64,000 bases of DNA from Bacteroidales bacterium (GCA_910575615.1 CAJTEX010000005.1:1-64000); one strand, 5' to 3'. Positions 1-9,043 are shown, numbered from the stretch's first letter. Notes: generated by a model not told the origin, from the sequence alone. Made by a program: numbers and translations.

Positions 1-19
1 CAATGATTCGGTAAAAATT
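1..19. repeat. Left terminal inverted repeat of the IS
   Basis: CAATGATTCGGTAAAAATT pairs with the right repeat with one mismatch (position 17). Being at the window edge, it may be incomplete on its outer side. Confidence 0.85.
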
Positions 20-105
20 ACCGAAGTAGTTGAAACTTAAGTTAATATATCGAATTGTCAAATACAACTGAATCGCCAAAGCGTTCATTATAAAAATCTT
101 AGCGT

Positions 106-1332
106 ATGAACGTATTGGCGATTCTCAAAGACTTCACCTTTCGGTGTAAGTCGGTATTTGAAAATACTACAACCAAGATGAGCAAAAGGTTCCTCAACTG
201 GCTGATTTTAACAATACGCACTGTAGCGTTGATTCCGGGCAAAGTCAATTTTACCCGGCTGTCGCGCTATGGCGGTCGTACAGCCAAGACCTTTGCCTCC
301 AATTTCAAGACATCCGTAGACTGGATGAAAGTCAACATAGGTATGGCGCAGGATTATTTTGGACCGGCCGATGACATGGCAGTGGCAATCGATCCGTCGT
401 TCATTTCAAAAGCAGGCAGACTGACGTATGGCATAGGCCGTTTCTGGTCTGGGGTGGCACAACGTGTGAAACGCGGTCTTGAGATAATGTCGATTGGGGC
501 AATAAGTCTGAGTAAACATACATGCGTGATGCTCGGTGCTGTCCAGTCACCGAACTTCAGGACTCTTGAATCCGAGAAACAAATGTCAATGCTTGACTGG
601 TATGTGGCACTTGTCAGGTCAAAGGCGACAGAGCTGCTCTCACTGACGGATATTCTGGTTGCCGATGCCTTTTTCTCCAAATATGAGTTTGTAAATGAAG
701 TGATTGGCATGGGATTTCGATTTGTCGGGAGATTACGTGCCAACTCATATCTGAGGTATCTGGCCATACCGGATTCCTCCGCCCCGCGAAGACGCGGCAG
801 AAAGAAAAAATATGGAGAGAAAGTGGATTTCTCCAACCTTGACATGTCCGTGTTCACTTCATTCATATATGAGGATTCCAAAGGAAACAAAACCCGATGT
901 CACACGGCGGTCGTACATTCGAGGGCATTGAAACGCGACATCCGTATCGTGGTCTGTCCGGTTGAAAACGCAGAGCCTCTTCTTTACTTCTCTACCGACA
1001 CCGACATGAGGTCTGAAAAGATTATCGGTTTCTACCGCACCCGCTTTCAGATTGAGTTCGGTATACGCGATGCCAAGCAGTTTACCGGACTTCAGTCACA
1101 GCAGACCCGCGACAGGGAGCGGCTTGACTTTGCGTTCAATCTTTCCTTCACAGCCCTCAATGTCTGCAAAGAGGTCATAAGGAAGGATTATCCAGATCTT
1201 TCGGTAGCGCAGTTCAAACGGCTTATGTTTGAATCTTATCTCGCCTCAACAATTATTTCGACTTGCGGAAAATCTCCGCATCTCAAAATAATTCAGAAAA
1301 TAAATCATCGGTTGGCTCAGTTAGCGGCTTAG
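106..1332 (+). CDS. IS4-family DDE transposase
   Basis: This 408-residue protein catalyses cut-and-paste movement of the surrounding element. The RNase H-like DDE core is visible. The first acidic residue is D96 in AIDPSF, the second D187 in LVADAFF, and the third is E317 within the IS4-family signature Y-(2)-R-(3)-E-(6)-K (Y310, R313, E317, K324). A basic stretch RRRGRKKKYG near residue 230 fits the beta-strand insertion seen in this family. Length is normal and there is no frameshift, so the copy looks intact and possibly active. The ATG at 106 lies about 85 bases inside the left repeat. The gene reads toward purH, so read-through from its promoter could reach purH. Confidence 0.93.
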   Translation: MNVLAILKDFTFRCKSVFENTTTKMSKRFLNWLILTIRTVALIPGKVNFTRLSRYGGRTAKTFASNFKTSVDWMKVNIGMAQDYFGPADDMAVAIDPSFISKAGRLTYGIGRFWSGVAQRVKRGLEIMSIGAISLSKHTCVMLGAVQSPNFRTLESEKQMSMLDWYVALVRSKATELLSLTDILVADAFFSKYEFVNEVIGMGFRFVGRLRANSYLRYLAIPDSSAPRRRGRKKKYGEKVDFSNLDMSVFTSFIYEDSKGNKTRCHTAVVHSRALKRDIRIVVCPVENAEPLLYFSTDTDMRSEKIIGFYRTRFQIEFGIRDAKQFTGLQSQQTRDRERLDFAFNLSFTALNVCKEVIRKDYPDLSVAQFKRLMFESYLASTIISTCGKSPHLKIIQKINHRLAQLAA

Positions 1333-1350
1333 CCAAGACTGAACAACCTC

Positions 1351-1369
1351 AAATTTTACCGAATCATTG
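1351..1369. repeat. Right terminal inverted repeat of the IS
   Basis: AAATTTTACCGAATCATTG is the reverse complement of the left repeat apart from one base. It begins 18 bases after the transposase stop codon. Confidence 0.87.
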
Positions 1370-1394
1370 TAACTGTAATGTCGAAAAAAAACGC

Positions 1395-1402
1395 TAACTT
1401 TG
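1395..1402 (+). promoter_or_regulatory. Bacteroidetes -7 box for purH
   Basis: TAACTTTG fits the TAnnTTTG consensus. No good -33 element lies 19-20 bases upstream (that position reads AACTG); the nearest TTG is the last three bases of the IS repeat, 25 bases away. The leader to the purH ATG is about 140 bases and includes a small hairpin (CAGCC-GTTT-GGCTG, 1441-1454) in GC-rich sequence. Confidence 0.6.
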
Positions 1403-1548
1403 CAGTCTAAAAATGGCGGTCCCGGTCGGCCGGGGCCTCACAGCCGTTTGGCTGCGCCCTTGTGGATTCCGCGCCGGAGGGCACGGTCACAGCGGCGGCA
1501 TAGCCATTATTCCACCTATCAGGAATCTGTAAACGCGTTTATAGCACA

Positions 1549-3081
1549 ATGTCAGAAATCAAGGAAATCAAAACTGCTCTGGTCTCGGTCTTCCACAAAG
1601 ACGGCCTGGACGAAATCCTCAGCCTGCTCGACAAATCGGGCGTGAAGTTCATCTCGACGGGAGGCACCCGCGAGTTCATCAAGAGCCTCGGCTACGACTG
1701 CGAGGCCGTTGAAGACCTGACGGGCTATCCTTCGATTCTCGGTGGCCGCGTGAAGACCCTCCACCCCAAAGTGTTCGGAGGCATCCTCAACCGCCGCGAC
1801 AACGCCCAGGACCAGGAGCAGACCAAGCAATATGAGATACCCTCCATCGACCTGGTGATTGTCGACCTCTACCCCTTCTCACAGACAGTAGCGTCTGGAG
1901 CGTCACAGGCCGACATCATCGAGAAAATAGACATAGGCGGCATCTCGCTCATCCGAGGCGCGGCCAAAAACTTCAACGACGTGGTCATCGTGGCCTCCAA
2001 GGCCCAGTATCAGCCCCTGCGCATGATGCTCGAACGCGAGGGGAAAGCCCAGTCGACCATGGCCGACCGCCTTTTCTTCGCCAAGGAGGCCTTCGCCGTC
2101 TCCTCCGAGTATGACTCGGCGATATTCAACTACTTCGACTCCCTGGCCGAGCATCCCACCGCCCTGCGCGTGGCCATCGACGGCGAGAAGACAATGCGCT
2201 ACGGCGAGAACCCCCACCAGAAAGGCTACTTCTTCGGCGATTTCGCCAAGATGTTCGACCAGCTCCACGGCAAGGAAATCTCTTACAACAACCTCCTCGA
2301 CATCGATGCCGCTGTCAGCCTCATAGCCGAGTTCACTGAGCCGACATTCGCCATCCTCAAGCACAACAACGCCTGCGGAGTGGCCTCGCGAGACAACATC
2401 CTCGACGCATGGAAAGATGCTCTGGCCGGCGACCCCGTGTCGGCATTCGGCGGAGTGCTCGTGGCCAACCGCGAGATTGACGGCGCGGCAGCCGAGGAGA
2501 TAAACAAGATTTTCTTCGAGGTTGTAATCGCCCCCGGCTTCACCCCCGACGCCCTCGGCATCCTCGAGCAGAAAAAGAACCGCATCATACTCCTGCAGAA
2601 AGAGGTCCTCTCGACCACCCGCCAGTTCCGCTCGATTCTCAACGGCGCGCTGGTCCAGGAACGCGACCTCAAGGTGGAGAACCCTGAAGACCTCCGCCAG
2701 GTGACAGCCAAGGCCGTGGCCCCCTCGCAGGTCGACGACCTCCTCTTCGCCAACAAGCTGGTAAAGCACTGCAAGAGCAACGCCATCGTCCTGGCCAAGA
2801 ACCGCCAGCTCTGCGCCGCCGGTGTGGGCCAGACCTCACGCGTCGACGCGCTGCGCCAGGCCATCGACAAGGCCCGCAACTTCGGTTTCGACCTCAACGG
2901 CGCGGTGATGGCCTCCGATGCCTTCTTCCCCTTCGCCGACTGCGTGGAGATTGCCCACAACGCCGGAATCGACGCCGTAATACAGCCCGGCGGCTCAATC
3001 CGCGACAACGACTCGGTGAAATATTGCGACGAGAACGGTGTGGCGATGGTGATGACCGGCTTCCGCCACTTCAAACATTGA
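1549..3081 (+). CDS. purH: Bifunctional AICAR transformylase / IMP cyclohydrolase
   Basis: PurH makes the last two steps of IMP synthesis: formylation of AICAR with 10-formyl-THF, then cyclisation to IMP. The 510-residue length is normal for the bifunctional enzyme. The N-terminal MGS-like cyclohydrolase domain shows KFISTGGTREFI and the GRVKTLHPKVFGGIL motif. The C-terminal transformylase domain has the conserved K-H pair in AILKHNNACG, MRYGENPHQK, and the end motif SDAFFPFADCVE...IQPGGSIRD. The ATG at 1549 gives the usual N-terminus. mreB follows after 25 bases in the same direction, an order common in Bacteroidales. A recently arrived IS stands directly upstream and may affect its promoter. 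Confidence 0.97.
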   Translation: MSEIKEIKTALVSVFHKDGLDEILSLLDKSGVKFISTGGTREFIKSLGYDCEAVEDLTGYPSILGGRVKTLHPKVFGGILNRRDNAQDQEQTKQYEIPSIDLVIVDLYPFSQTVASGASQADIIEKIDIGGISLIRGAAKNFNDVVIVASKAQYQPLRMMLEREGKAQSTMADRLFFAKEAFAVSSEYDSAIFNYFDSLAEHPTALRVAIDGEKTMRYGENPHQKGYFFGDFAKMFDQLHGKEISYNNLLDIDAAVSLIAEFTEPTFAILKHNNACGVASRDNILDAWKDALAGDPVSAFGGVLVANREIDGAAAEEINKIFFEVVIAPGFTPDALGILEQKKNRIILLQKEVLSTTRQFRSILNGALVQERDLKVENPEDLRQVTAKAVAPSQVDDLLFANKLVKHCKSNAIVLAKNRQLCAAGVGQTSRVDALRQAIDKARNFGFDLNGAVMASDAFFPFADCVEIAHNAGIDAVIQPGGSIRDNDSVKYCDENGVAMVMTGFRHFKH

Positions 3082-3106
3082 CAAAACTTATACCCACGAC
3101 AAATCA

Positions 3107-4126
3107 ATGAGATTCTTTTCTCTCACAAAAGAAATAGCCATCGACCTGGGCACGGCCAACACCGTAATTATCCACAACGATAAAATCGTCATCGACGAAC
3201 CCTCAATCGTGGCCCTCGACCGACGCACCGACAAACTCATCGCCGTCGGCAAGGAAGCCCAGCTGATGCAGGGCAAGGAGCCGGAAGGCATCCGCACAGT
3301 GCGCCCCCTGCGCAAAGGGGTAATCGCCGACTTCAACGCCGCCGAGCTTATGATACGCGGCCTGGTGAAGAAAGCCTCCGCCAAGAGCAACTGGTTCTCC
3401 CCCTCGCTCCGCATGGTGGTCGGCATCCCCTCTGGCTCGACCGAGGTTGAAATCCGCGCCGTGCGTGACTCTTCCGAACACGCCAACGGACGCGACGTCT
3501 ACATGATTTACGAGCCTATGGCAGCCGCCCTCGGTATCGGACTCGACGTGGAGGCCCCCGAAGGCAACATGATTGTCGACATAGGTGGCGGAACGACCGA
3601 AATCGCCGTGATTTCGCTCGGTGGCATCGTGTCAAACAAGTCAATCCAGATCGCAGGCGACGACCTCACCGAGGACATCATGAACCACATGCGCCGCGCC
3701 CACAACGTCAAGGTGGGCGAGCGCACAGCCGAGCTGATCAAGATGAAGGTAGGGTCGGCCCTGACCGAGCTTGAGAATCCGCCGGAAGACTATGTGGTAC
3801 ACGGCCCCAACCAGATGACCGCCCTGCCCATGGAGATTCCGGTGTCATACCAGGAGATTTCCCACTGCATCGAGAAATCCATCTCCAAAATCGAGACCGC
3901 CGTGCTCGGCGCGCTCGAGCAGACCCCTCCCGAGCTTTACGCCGACATCGTGCGCAACGGCATATGGCTGGCCGGAGGCGGCGCGCTCATCCGCGGACTT
4001 GACAAACGCCTGACCGACAAGATCGGAATCCAGTTCCATGTTGCCGAGGACCCCCTCCTGGCCGTGGCAAAGGGCACAGGCGTGGCCCTGAAGAATATCC
4101 AGAACTTCTCGTTCCTCATCAAGTAA
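3107..4126 (+). CDS. mreB: Rod-shape-determining actin homologue MreB
   Basis: MreB is the cytoplasmic bacterial actin that guides lateral-wall synthesis by the elongasome. The 339-residue protein has the actin-fold ATP-binding signatures: phosphate 1 (IDLGTANTVI near the N-terminus), phosphate 2 (NMIVDIGGGTTEIAVIS, about residue 155) and the adenosine motif (IWLAGGGALIRGLD, about residue 290). The amphipathic N-terminus MRFFSLTKEIAID fits membrane attachment. It is first in the block mreB-mreC-mreD-mrdA-rodA and is separated from mreC by a strong hairpin (4154-4184), which may let it be expressed more highly than the genes behind it. Confidence 0.97.
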   Translation: MRFFSLTKEIAIDLGTANTVIIHNDKIVIDEPSIVALDRRTDKLIAVGKEAQLMQGKEPEGIRTVRPLRKGVIADFNAAELMIRGLVKKASAKSNWFSPSLRMVVGIPSGSTEVEIRAVRDSSEHANGRDVYMIYEPMAAALGIGLDVEAPEGNMIVDIGGGTTEIAVISLGGIVSNKSIQIAGDDLTEDIMNHMRRAHNVKVGERTAELIKMKVGSALTELENPPEDYVVHGPNQMTALPMEIPVSYQEISHCIEKSISKIETAVLGALEQTPPELYADIVRNGIWLAGGGALIRGLDKRLTDKIGIQFHVAEDPLLAVAKGTGVALKNIQNFSFLIK

Positions 4127-4153
4127 CGGAAGACAAACCCACAGGATGATACC

Positions 4154-4184
4154 GGATTGCCCCCGTAGCCCGCGGGGGCAATCC
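4154..4184 (+). promoter_or_regulatory. Strong intercistronic hairpin between mreB and mreC
   Basis: An 11-bp perfect stem (GGATTGCCCCC at 4154-4164 with GGGGGCAATCC at 4174-4184) encloses a 9-base loop. There is no T-run after it, so it is not a classical intrinsic terminator; a role in protecting mreB mRNA or in partial termination is inference. It ends 20 bases before the mreC start. Confidence 0.7.
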
Positions 4185-4203
4185 CCAAAACGGCCTACGG
4201 AAT

Positions 4204-5058
4204 TTGAGAAACCTGCTGAATTTCATTATCAGATATAGCTCGTGGTTCGTGTTCGCGTTCTATGTCGTGGTGTCGTGTGGATTGCTGTTCAACCGCAATC
4301 CCTACCAGCACTATGTGTTCCTGACCTCGGCAGGCGCCGTGGCCGCCGGGCTGCATGACATCTCGAGCAACATCACCGGCTATTTCAGCCTGCGCGACAT
4401 CAACGACGACCTGCAACGGCAGACGGCAACCCTCCAGGCCGAGGTGCTGACCCTGCGCGAACAGGTGCGCCGCTACCGCGAGGCCGAGATGCAAGACTCG
4501 CTGCGCGGTCTCGACTCCATAGGCAAATTCGACTTCATCATCGCCACGGTCATCAACAACTCCATCAGCCGCCCCTACAATTATGTAACCATCAACAAGG
4601 GGAAGCTCGACGGCATCCGCCCCGAGATGGGGGTGATGGACCAGAACGGGGTGGTGGGCGTTGTCAACGTCGTCTCCAACCATTACGCGAGAATCATATC
4701 TCTGCTCAACCCCAACTTCCGCCTCTCCTGCAAGCTCAGGGGGTCAGACACCTTCGGCTCGCTCGTGTGGGACGGCAACGACCCCCAGAGGGCGATACTC
4801 GAGGAGCTGCCCAAACATACGATTTTCCACAAGGGTGACACCATCGTCACATCGGGATACTCAGCCGTGTTTCCTGAAGGGCTCCCCGTGGGGACAATCG
4901 AGGGCACGGCCCGCGGAGCCGACGACAACTTCTTCACCCTACGCATAAAACTGCTGACCGACTTCACGGCCCTGTCGACAGTGAAAGTCATCTCCAACAC
5001 CGACCTGCAGGAAATCCGGTCGATTGAGACCGACCGGACAACACAGCCGGAGCAATAA
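4204..5058 (+). CDS. mreC: Rod-shape-determining protein MreC
   Basis: MreC is a single-pass inner-membrane protein that scaffolds the elongasome in the periplasm. The 284 residues start at TTG (4204). This start is chosen because MRNLLNFIIRYSSWFVF is a typical Bacteroidales MreC N-terminus with a transmembrane helix right after, and no ATG is better placed. A coiled coil (about residues 70-100) is followed by the paired beta-barrel region with DGIRPEMGVMDQNGVVGVV and IVTSGYSAVFPEGLPVG. mreD follows 13 bases downstream. The weak TTG start and the hairpin before it both point to lower output than mreB. Confidence 0.93.
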   Translation: MRNLLNFIIRYSSWFVFAFYVVVSCGLLFNRNPYQHYVFLTSAGAVAAGLHDISSNITGYFSLRDINDDLQRQTATLQAEVLTLREQVRRYREAEMQDSLRGLDSIGKFDFIIATVINNSISRPYNYVTINKGKLDGIRPEMGVMDQNGVVGVVNVVSNHYARIISLLNPNFRLSCKLRGSDTFGSLVWDGNDPQRAILEELPKHTIFHKGDTIVTSGYSAVFPEGLPVGTIEGTARGADDNFFTLRIKLLTDFTALSTVKVISNTDLQEIRSIETDRTTQPEQ

Positions 5059-5071
5059 ACATTGGCGCATT

Positions 5072-5581
5072 ATGGCAAAGGAAATCCTTAAATACCTGCT
5101 GCTGTTCGTGGTGCTTGTAGTGGCGCAGGTAGTGGTGTTCAACCACCTCTGCCTCTTCAACGTGGCCGTGCCGCTGGTGTTCATCTACTTCATCATCAAA
5201 CTGCCCGTCAACCTGCCTGTCAACTGGGCCATGACCGTGTCGTTCCTGCTGGGGCTGATGGTCGACATCTTCTCCAACACCCAGGGTATGAACGCCCTGG
5301 GATGCACCGTGCTGGCGGCGCTGCGCCTGCCGCTTCTGCGCCTGTACTTCCCGCGCGAGGATGACATGTCTAACCCCGAACCGTCGCTGCGCACCCTCGG
5401 CCCGGCGGTCTACATGAAATACCTGCTGACGGCAGTGGCGCTGTATTGCGCCATGTTCTTCCTCATCGAGGCATTCACATTCTACAACTGGGGCCTGATG
5501 CTGCTGCGCATCGCCGCCTCCACATTGCTGACCTTCATTATCCTGCTCGCGTTTGGCTCCTTGACGGCAAGGACACGCTGA
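5072..5581 (+). CDS. mreD: Rod-shape-determining protein MreD
   Basis: MreD is a small polytopic membrane protein of the elongasome that binds MreC. The start at 5072 (MAKEILKYLLLF) is chosen over a longer in-frame ATG at 5024 because the extension would overlap mreC and is hydrophilic and basic. The 169 residues form about five hydrophobic segments, with the family pattern GLMVDIFSNTQGMNALG between segments two and three. The reading frame of mrdA can be extended back over the 3' end of this gene, but the real mrdA start lies after the stop. Confidence 0.9.
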   Translation: MAKEILKYLLLFVVLVVAQVVVFNHLCLFNVAVPLVFIYFIIKLPVNLPVNWAMTVSFLLGLMVDIFSNTQGMNALGCTVLAALRLPLLRLYFPREDDMSNPEPSLRTLGPAVYMKYLLTAVALYCAMFFLIEAFTFYNWGLMLLRIAASTLLTFIILLAFGSLTARTR

Positions 5582-5619
5582 CCGGGACTCATCCCCCCTC
5601 CTCCCGCATCCTCTCCCAT

Positions 5620-7476
5620 ATGCGCAAAGACTATCGACTCGAAAAAAGGAAATACGTCATCGGCGGTTTCATCGTCGTCATAGCCGTCATATACCTCATA
5701 CGCCTGTTCGGGCTGCAGATTTCCGACTCGAAATACAAGGATTACGCCGACAACAACGCGTTTCTTCGAAAGACGGTCTATCCCTCGCGAGGTCTGATAT
5801 ATGACCGCAACGACTCCCTGGTGGTATTCAACCAGCCGGCCTACGACGTGATGATGATTCCGCGCGACGTCCATGACTTCGACACGGTGGATTTCTGCAA
5901 CACCCTGCAGATCACGCCCGAGACCTTCAACAAGCGCCTCACGGCGATGAAGAACTCCCCCAATTACTCGTCATACACCCCGCAGACTCTGATCACCCAC
6001 CTGTCAGCCAAGGACTACGGGCGGCTGCAGGAAAAACTGTACCGTTACCCGGGGTTCTTCATCCAGAAACGCATCCTGCGCCAATACAACTACCACAGCG
6101 CCGGAAACATTCTCGGCAACATCCGCGAGGTCTCGCAGACCGACATCGACCGAGACCCTTACTACGAGCCGGGCGACTATTGCGGCGACCTCGGCATCGA
6201 GAAGAGCTATGACAACCACCTGCGTGGCGTAAAAGGGAAGGAAATCCTCATCCGCGACGCCCGAGGGCGCATCCGTGGCCGGTATGACAACGGCGCGCGC
6301 GACATCGCCCCTGTCTCAGGCCGCAACCTCAAGCTCAGCATCGACATCGGCCTGCAGCAATATGCCGAATCTCTGATGGTCAACAAAATCGGGGCCGTAG
6401 TGGCCATCGAGCCGGCCACCGGCGAGATTCTCGCCATGGTCTCCTCTCCCACCTACGACCCGACCCTGCTCATTGGGCGCGAACGCGGCAAGAACTACAA
6501 GGCGTTTGTCAACGACCCGCTGAAACCGCTCTTTGACCGCGCGCTGCAGGGCGCATACCCCCCCGGCTCAACGTTCAAGCCGTCGCAAGGGCTGATTTTC
6601 CTTCAGGAAGGAATCGTGAACCTCTCCACCCCCTATCCCTGTTACAGGGGGTTCATCAGCGGACGACTCAAAGTGGGCTGCCACGGCCACGCCTCCCCCA
6701 TCACCCTCAAACCGGCCTTGCAGACATCATGCAACGCCTATTTCTGCTGGGGATTCAAGGCGATGGTCGACAACAAGAGGTCGAAATACGGATCCTCGGC
6801 CAACGCTTTCGAGGTCTGGAAAAAGCATCTCGTCTCGCTGGGCTACGGTTACAAGCTCGGAGTGGATCTCCCACACGAGGGACGCGGCTTCATCCCCAAC
6901 GAGAAATTCTACAACAAGATATACGGCGAGGGTCACTGGAGCGCGAACACCATCATATCTGTTTCCATCGGCCAGGGCGAGATTCTCGCAACCCCGCTGC
7001 AGATTGCCAACCTCTGCGCCACGGTGGCCAACCGCGGATGGTTCATCACCCCGCATGTGGTCAAGGAAATCCAGGACACAATCCTGGCCCCAGAATACCT
7101 CGAGAAACGACTTCCGACGATAGACGCTAAATATTTCGAAGACATCGCCGAGGGCATGAGGATGGCTGTCACCGGGGGAACTTGCCGTCTGGCCAACCTG
7201 CCCGACATAGAGGTCTGCGGAAAGACCGGAACTGCCCAGAACCCCCACGGGCGCGACCACTCGGCGTTCATCGGCTTCGCTCCCTACCGCGACCCGAAAA
7301 TCGCCGTTTGCGTCTATGTCGAGAACGCCGGATTCGGGGCCACCTACGGAGTGCCCATCGGCTCGCTCGTCATCGAGAAATACCTCACAGGCAAGATTTC
7401 CCCTGCGAGAAAACATATAGAGGAACGGATGCTCGAATCCAACACCATCATTTACAGCGGAGTAAAGAAACACTGA
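5620..7476 (+). CDS. mrdA: Penicillin-binding protein 2 (elongation transpeptidase)
   Basis: PBP2 crosslinks peptidoglycan during cell elongation, paired with RodA. The protein has 618 residues counted from ATG 5620 (MRKDYRLEKRKYVIGG), which gives a short cytoplasmic tail and one transmembrane anchor. An in-frame upstream ATG at 5446 lies inside mreD and is rejected. The transpeptidase motifs are all present: STFK at about residues 317-320 (catalytic serine), SCN at about 370-372 and KTG at about 535-537. The pedestal domain precedes them (YPSRGLIYDRND). The rodA start follows its stop after a single base, implying translational coupling. Confidence 0.96.
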   Translation: MRKDYRLEKRKYVIGGFIVVIAVIYLIRLFGLQISDSKYKDYADNNAFLRKTVYPSRGLIYDRNDSLVVFNQPAYDVMMIPRDVHDFDTVDFCNTLQITPETFNKRLTAMKNSPNYSSYTPQTLITHLSAKDYGRLQEKLYRYPGFFIQKRILRQYNYHSAGNILGNIREVSQTDIDRDPYYEPGDYCGDLGIEKSYDNHLRGVKGKEILIRDARGRIRGRYDNGARDIAPVSGRNLKLSIDIGLQQYAESLMVNKIGAVVAIEPATGEILAMVSSPTYDPTLLIGRERGKNYKAFVNDPLKPLFDRALQGAYPPGSTFKPSQGLIFLQEGIVNLSTPYPCYRGFISGRLKVGCHGHASPITLKPALQTSCNAYFCWGFKAMVDNKRSKYGSSANAFEVWKKHLVSLGYGYKLGVDLPHEGRGFIPNEKFYNKIYGEGHWSANTIISVSIGQGEILATPLQIANLCATVANRGWFITPHVVKEIQDTILAPEYLEKRLPTIDAKYFEDIAEGMRMAVTGGTCRLANLPDIEVCGKTGTAQNPHGRDHSAFIGFAPYRDPKIAVCVYVENAGFGATYGVPIGSLVIEKYLTGKISPARKHIEERMLESNTIIYSGVKKH

Positions 7477-7477
7477 C

Positions 7478-8941
7478 GTGAGAGATTACAGAAACCCAAA
7501 CGCCGGCACCCTGAAACACCTCGACTGGTTCACGGTCGGGCTGTACCTGCTGCTTGTCATGGCCGGGGTCGTCAGCATATATGCCGCCAGCTACGACTTC
7601 GACCACGCCTCGATATTCGCCTTCGACGAGTTCTCGGGCAAACAAATCCGCTGGATCGGCCTGTCGCTCTTCCTGGGGGTCTTCCTCCTGGTCATAGACG
7701 CGAGGATGTATGAGACCTACGCCTATCCGATATATTTCGCGATGCTGCTGTTGCTGCTCGTGACGATATTCGTTGCCCCCGACATCAAAGGCTCCCGGTC
7801 ATGGCTGGTCTTCGGCCCGATGAGCCTCCAGCCGGCGGAGTTCGCCAAATTCGCCACCGCCCTGGCCATGGCCAAACTCTTCTCGTCATACAACTTCAAC
7901 CTCAACGCCAATAGCTCCAACTATGTCAAGGCGCTGGCCATCATCTTTGTCCCCATCCTGCTGATTCTGGCCCAGAAAGAGACCGGCTCGGCTCTGGTCT
8001 ACCTCTCTCTGTTCTTCGTTCTCTACCGCGAGGGGATGAGCTGGCTGGTGCTGTTCGCCGCCATGGTCGCGGTGGTGATATTCGTGGTGGCCATCAAGTT
8101 CACCGAGTCGGCGGTCATCGGCATGCCGGCCGGGGAATTCGCCGTGATGGTCATGGTCATGACCCTGATGACCGGCATGCTCACCCTCTATGTCAGGCGG
8201 TTTGAGATAGCCCGCAACGTCTTCCTGTGGTTTGTCGGCACCGCCATCGTCGAGGCCGTGCTGTCGCGCTGGGACCTCCATCTCACCGGCTACATATATT
8301 TCCTCAGCGTCATCGGTGTCGCCGTCGGTTACTGCCTGTTCGAGATGCTCAGGGTAGAGGCAAAGAAACTCGCCATCACTGTGCTGACCGTCGTGCTGTC
8401 TGTCGCCTTCCTGTTTTCGGTCAACTTCGTGTTCTCCCACATGATGCCCCATCAGCAGAAACGCATCCAGGTGGCCCTCGGTGTGGTCGACGACCCACGT
8501 GGCGACGGCTACAACGTCAACCAGGCAAAAATCGCCATCGGTTCGGGAGGCGCCACAGGCAAAGGATTCCTCAAAGGGACCCAGACAAAGCTCAAATATG
8601 TCCCCGAGCAGCACACCGACTTCATATTCTGCACAATCGGCGAGGAGGAGGGGTATCTCGGCACATCCCTGGTGGTTTTCCTCTTCCTGATGCTGATACT
8701 GCGCGTGATATCCCTGGCTGAGCGCCAGCCATCCACCTTCGGACGCGTCTACGCCTATTGCGTGGCCTCGTACCTGATATTCCATTTCTGCATCAACATC
8801 GGGATGGTCATCGGTGTCTGCCCCGTCATCGGCATCCCGCTCCCCTTCTTCAGCTACGGCGGCTCCTCACTATGGGGCTTCACGATATTGCTGGCCATCC
8901 TCCTGAGGCTCGATGCCTCCCGCACATCAAGGCATGGCTGA
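7478..8941 (+). CDS. rodA: SEDS peptidoglycan glycosyltransferase RodA
   Basis: RodA polymerises lipid II into glycan strands with PBP2. The 487-residue membrane protein starts at GTG 7478, one base after the mrdA stop. Many hydrophobic helices are visible, with the SEDS hallmarks LQPAEFAKFA, QAKIAIGSGGATGKGFLKGTQTKLKYVPEQHTDFIF (here described by its ends only as QAKIAIGSGG and PEQHTDFIF) and the C-terminal GIPLPFFSYGGSS. It is longer than E. coli RodA because of an inserted membrane region (about residues 190-310), which is common in Bacteroidetes. It is the last gene of the elongasome block. Confidence 0.95.
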   Translation: MRDYRNPNAGTLKHLDWFTVGLYLLLVMAGVVSIYAASYDFDHASIFAFDEFSGKQIRWIGLSLFLGVFLLVIDARMYETYAYPIYFAMLLLLLVTIFVAPDIKGSRSWLVFGPMSLQPAEFAKFATALAMAKLFSSYNFNLNANSSNYVKALAIIFVPILLILAQKETGSALVYLSLFFVLYREGMSWLVLFAAMVAVVIFVVAIKFTESAVIGMPAGEFAVMVMVMTLMTGMLTLYVRRFEIARNVFLWFVGTAIVEAVLSRWDLHLTGYIYFLSVIGVAVGYCLFEMLRVEAKKLAITVLTVVLSVAFLFSVNFVFSHMMPHQQKRIQVALGVVDDPRGDGYNVNQAKIAIGSGGATGKGFLKGTQTKLKYVPEQHTDFIFCTIGEEEGYLGTSLVVFLFLMLILRVISLAERQPSTFGRVYAYCVASYLIFHFCINIGMVIGVCPVIGIPLPFFSYGGSSLWGFTILLAILLRLDASRTSRHG

Positions 8942-9015
8942 CATGGCAGCCCCCCATTCCGGCAAACAATGTGAGTTATTTTGGTGAAATGGGTGGTAAT
9001 GCGGGGATTTATTTG

Positions 9016-9023
9016 TAAATTTG
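9016..9023 (+). promoter_or_regulatory. -7 box upstream of the patatin gene
   Basis: TAAATTTG matches TAnnTTTG and lies 20 bases before the ATG at 9044. The -33 region is weak. Confidence 0.5.
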
Positions 9024-9043
9024 CAAGGAAATTGAAACGCATC

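Larger units (their letters stand above)
1..1369 (+). mobile_element. IS4-family insertion sequence (left end at window edge)
   Basis: A single transposase gene is flanked by terminal inverted repeats. The left repeat is bases 1-19 (CAATGATTCGGTAAAAATT) and the right repeat is 1351-1369. Reverse-complemented, the right repeat matches the left at 18 of 19 positions. Because the left repeat starts at base 1, one or more outer bases and the left target duplication may lie outside the window, so the duplication cannot be checked. The inner part of the repeat (CGGTAAAA) also occurs in the repeats of the two 220-bp elements at 18806 and 39436. The right end stops 25 bases before the purH -7 box. 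Confidence 0.88.

Noticed and set aside
1903-2769. Long open frame antisense to purH
   Set aside because: Shadow of GC-rich codons; purH has full conserved motifs on the plus strand.
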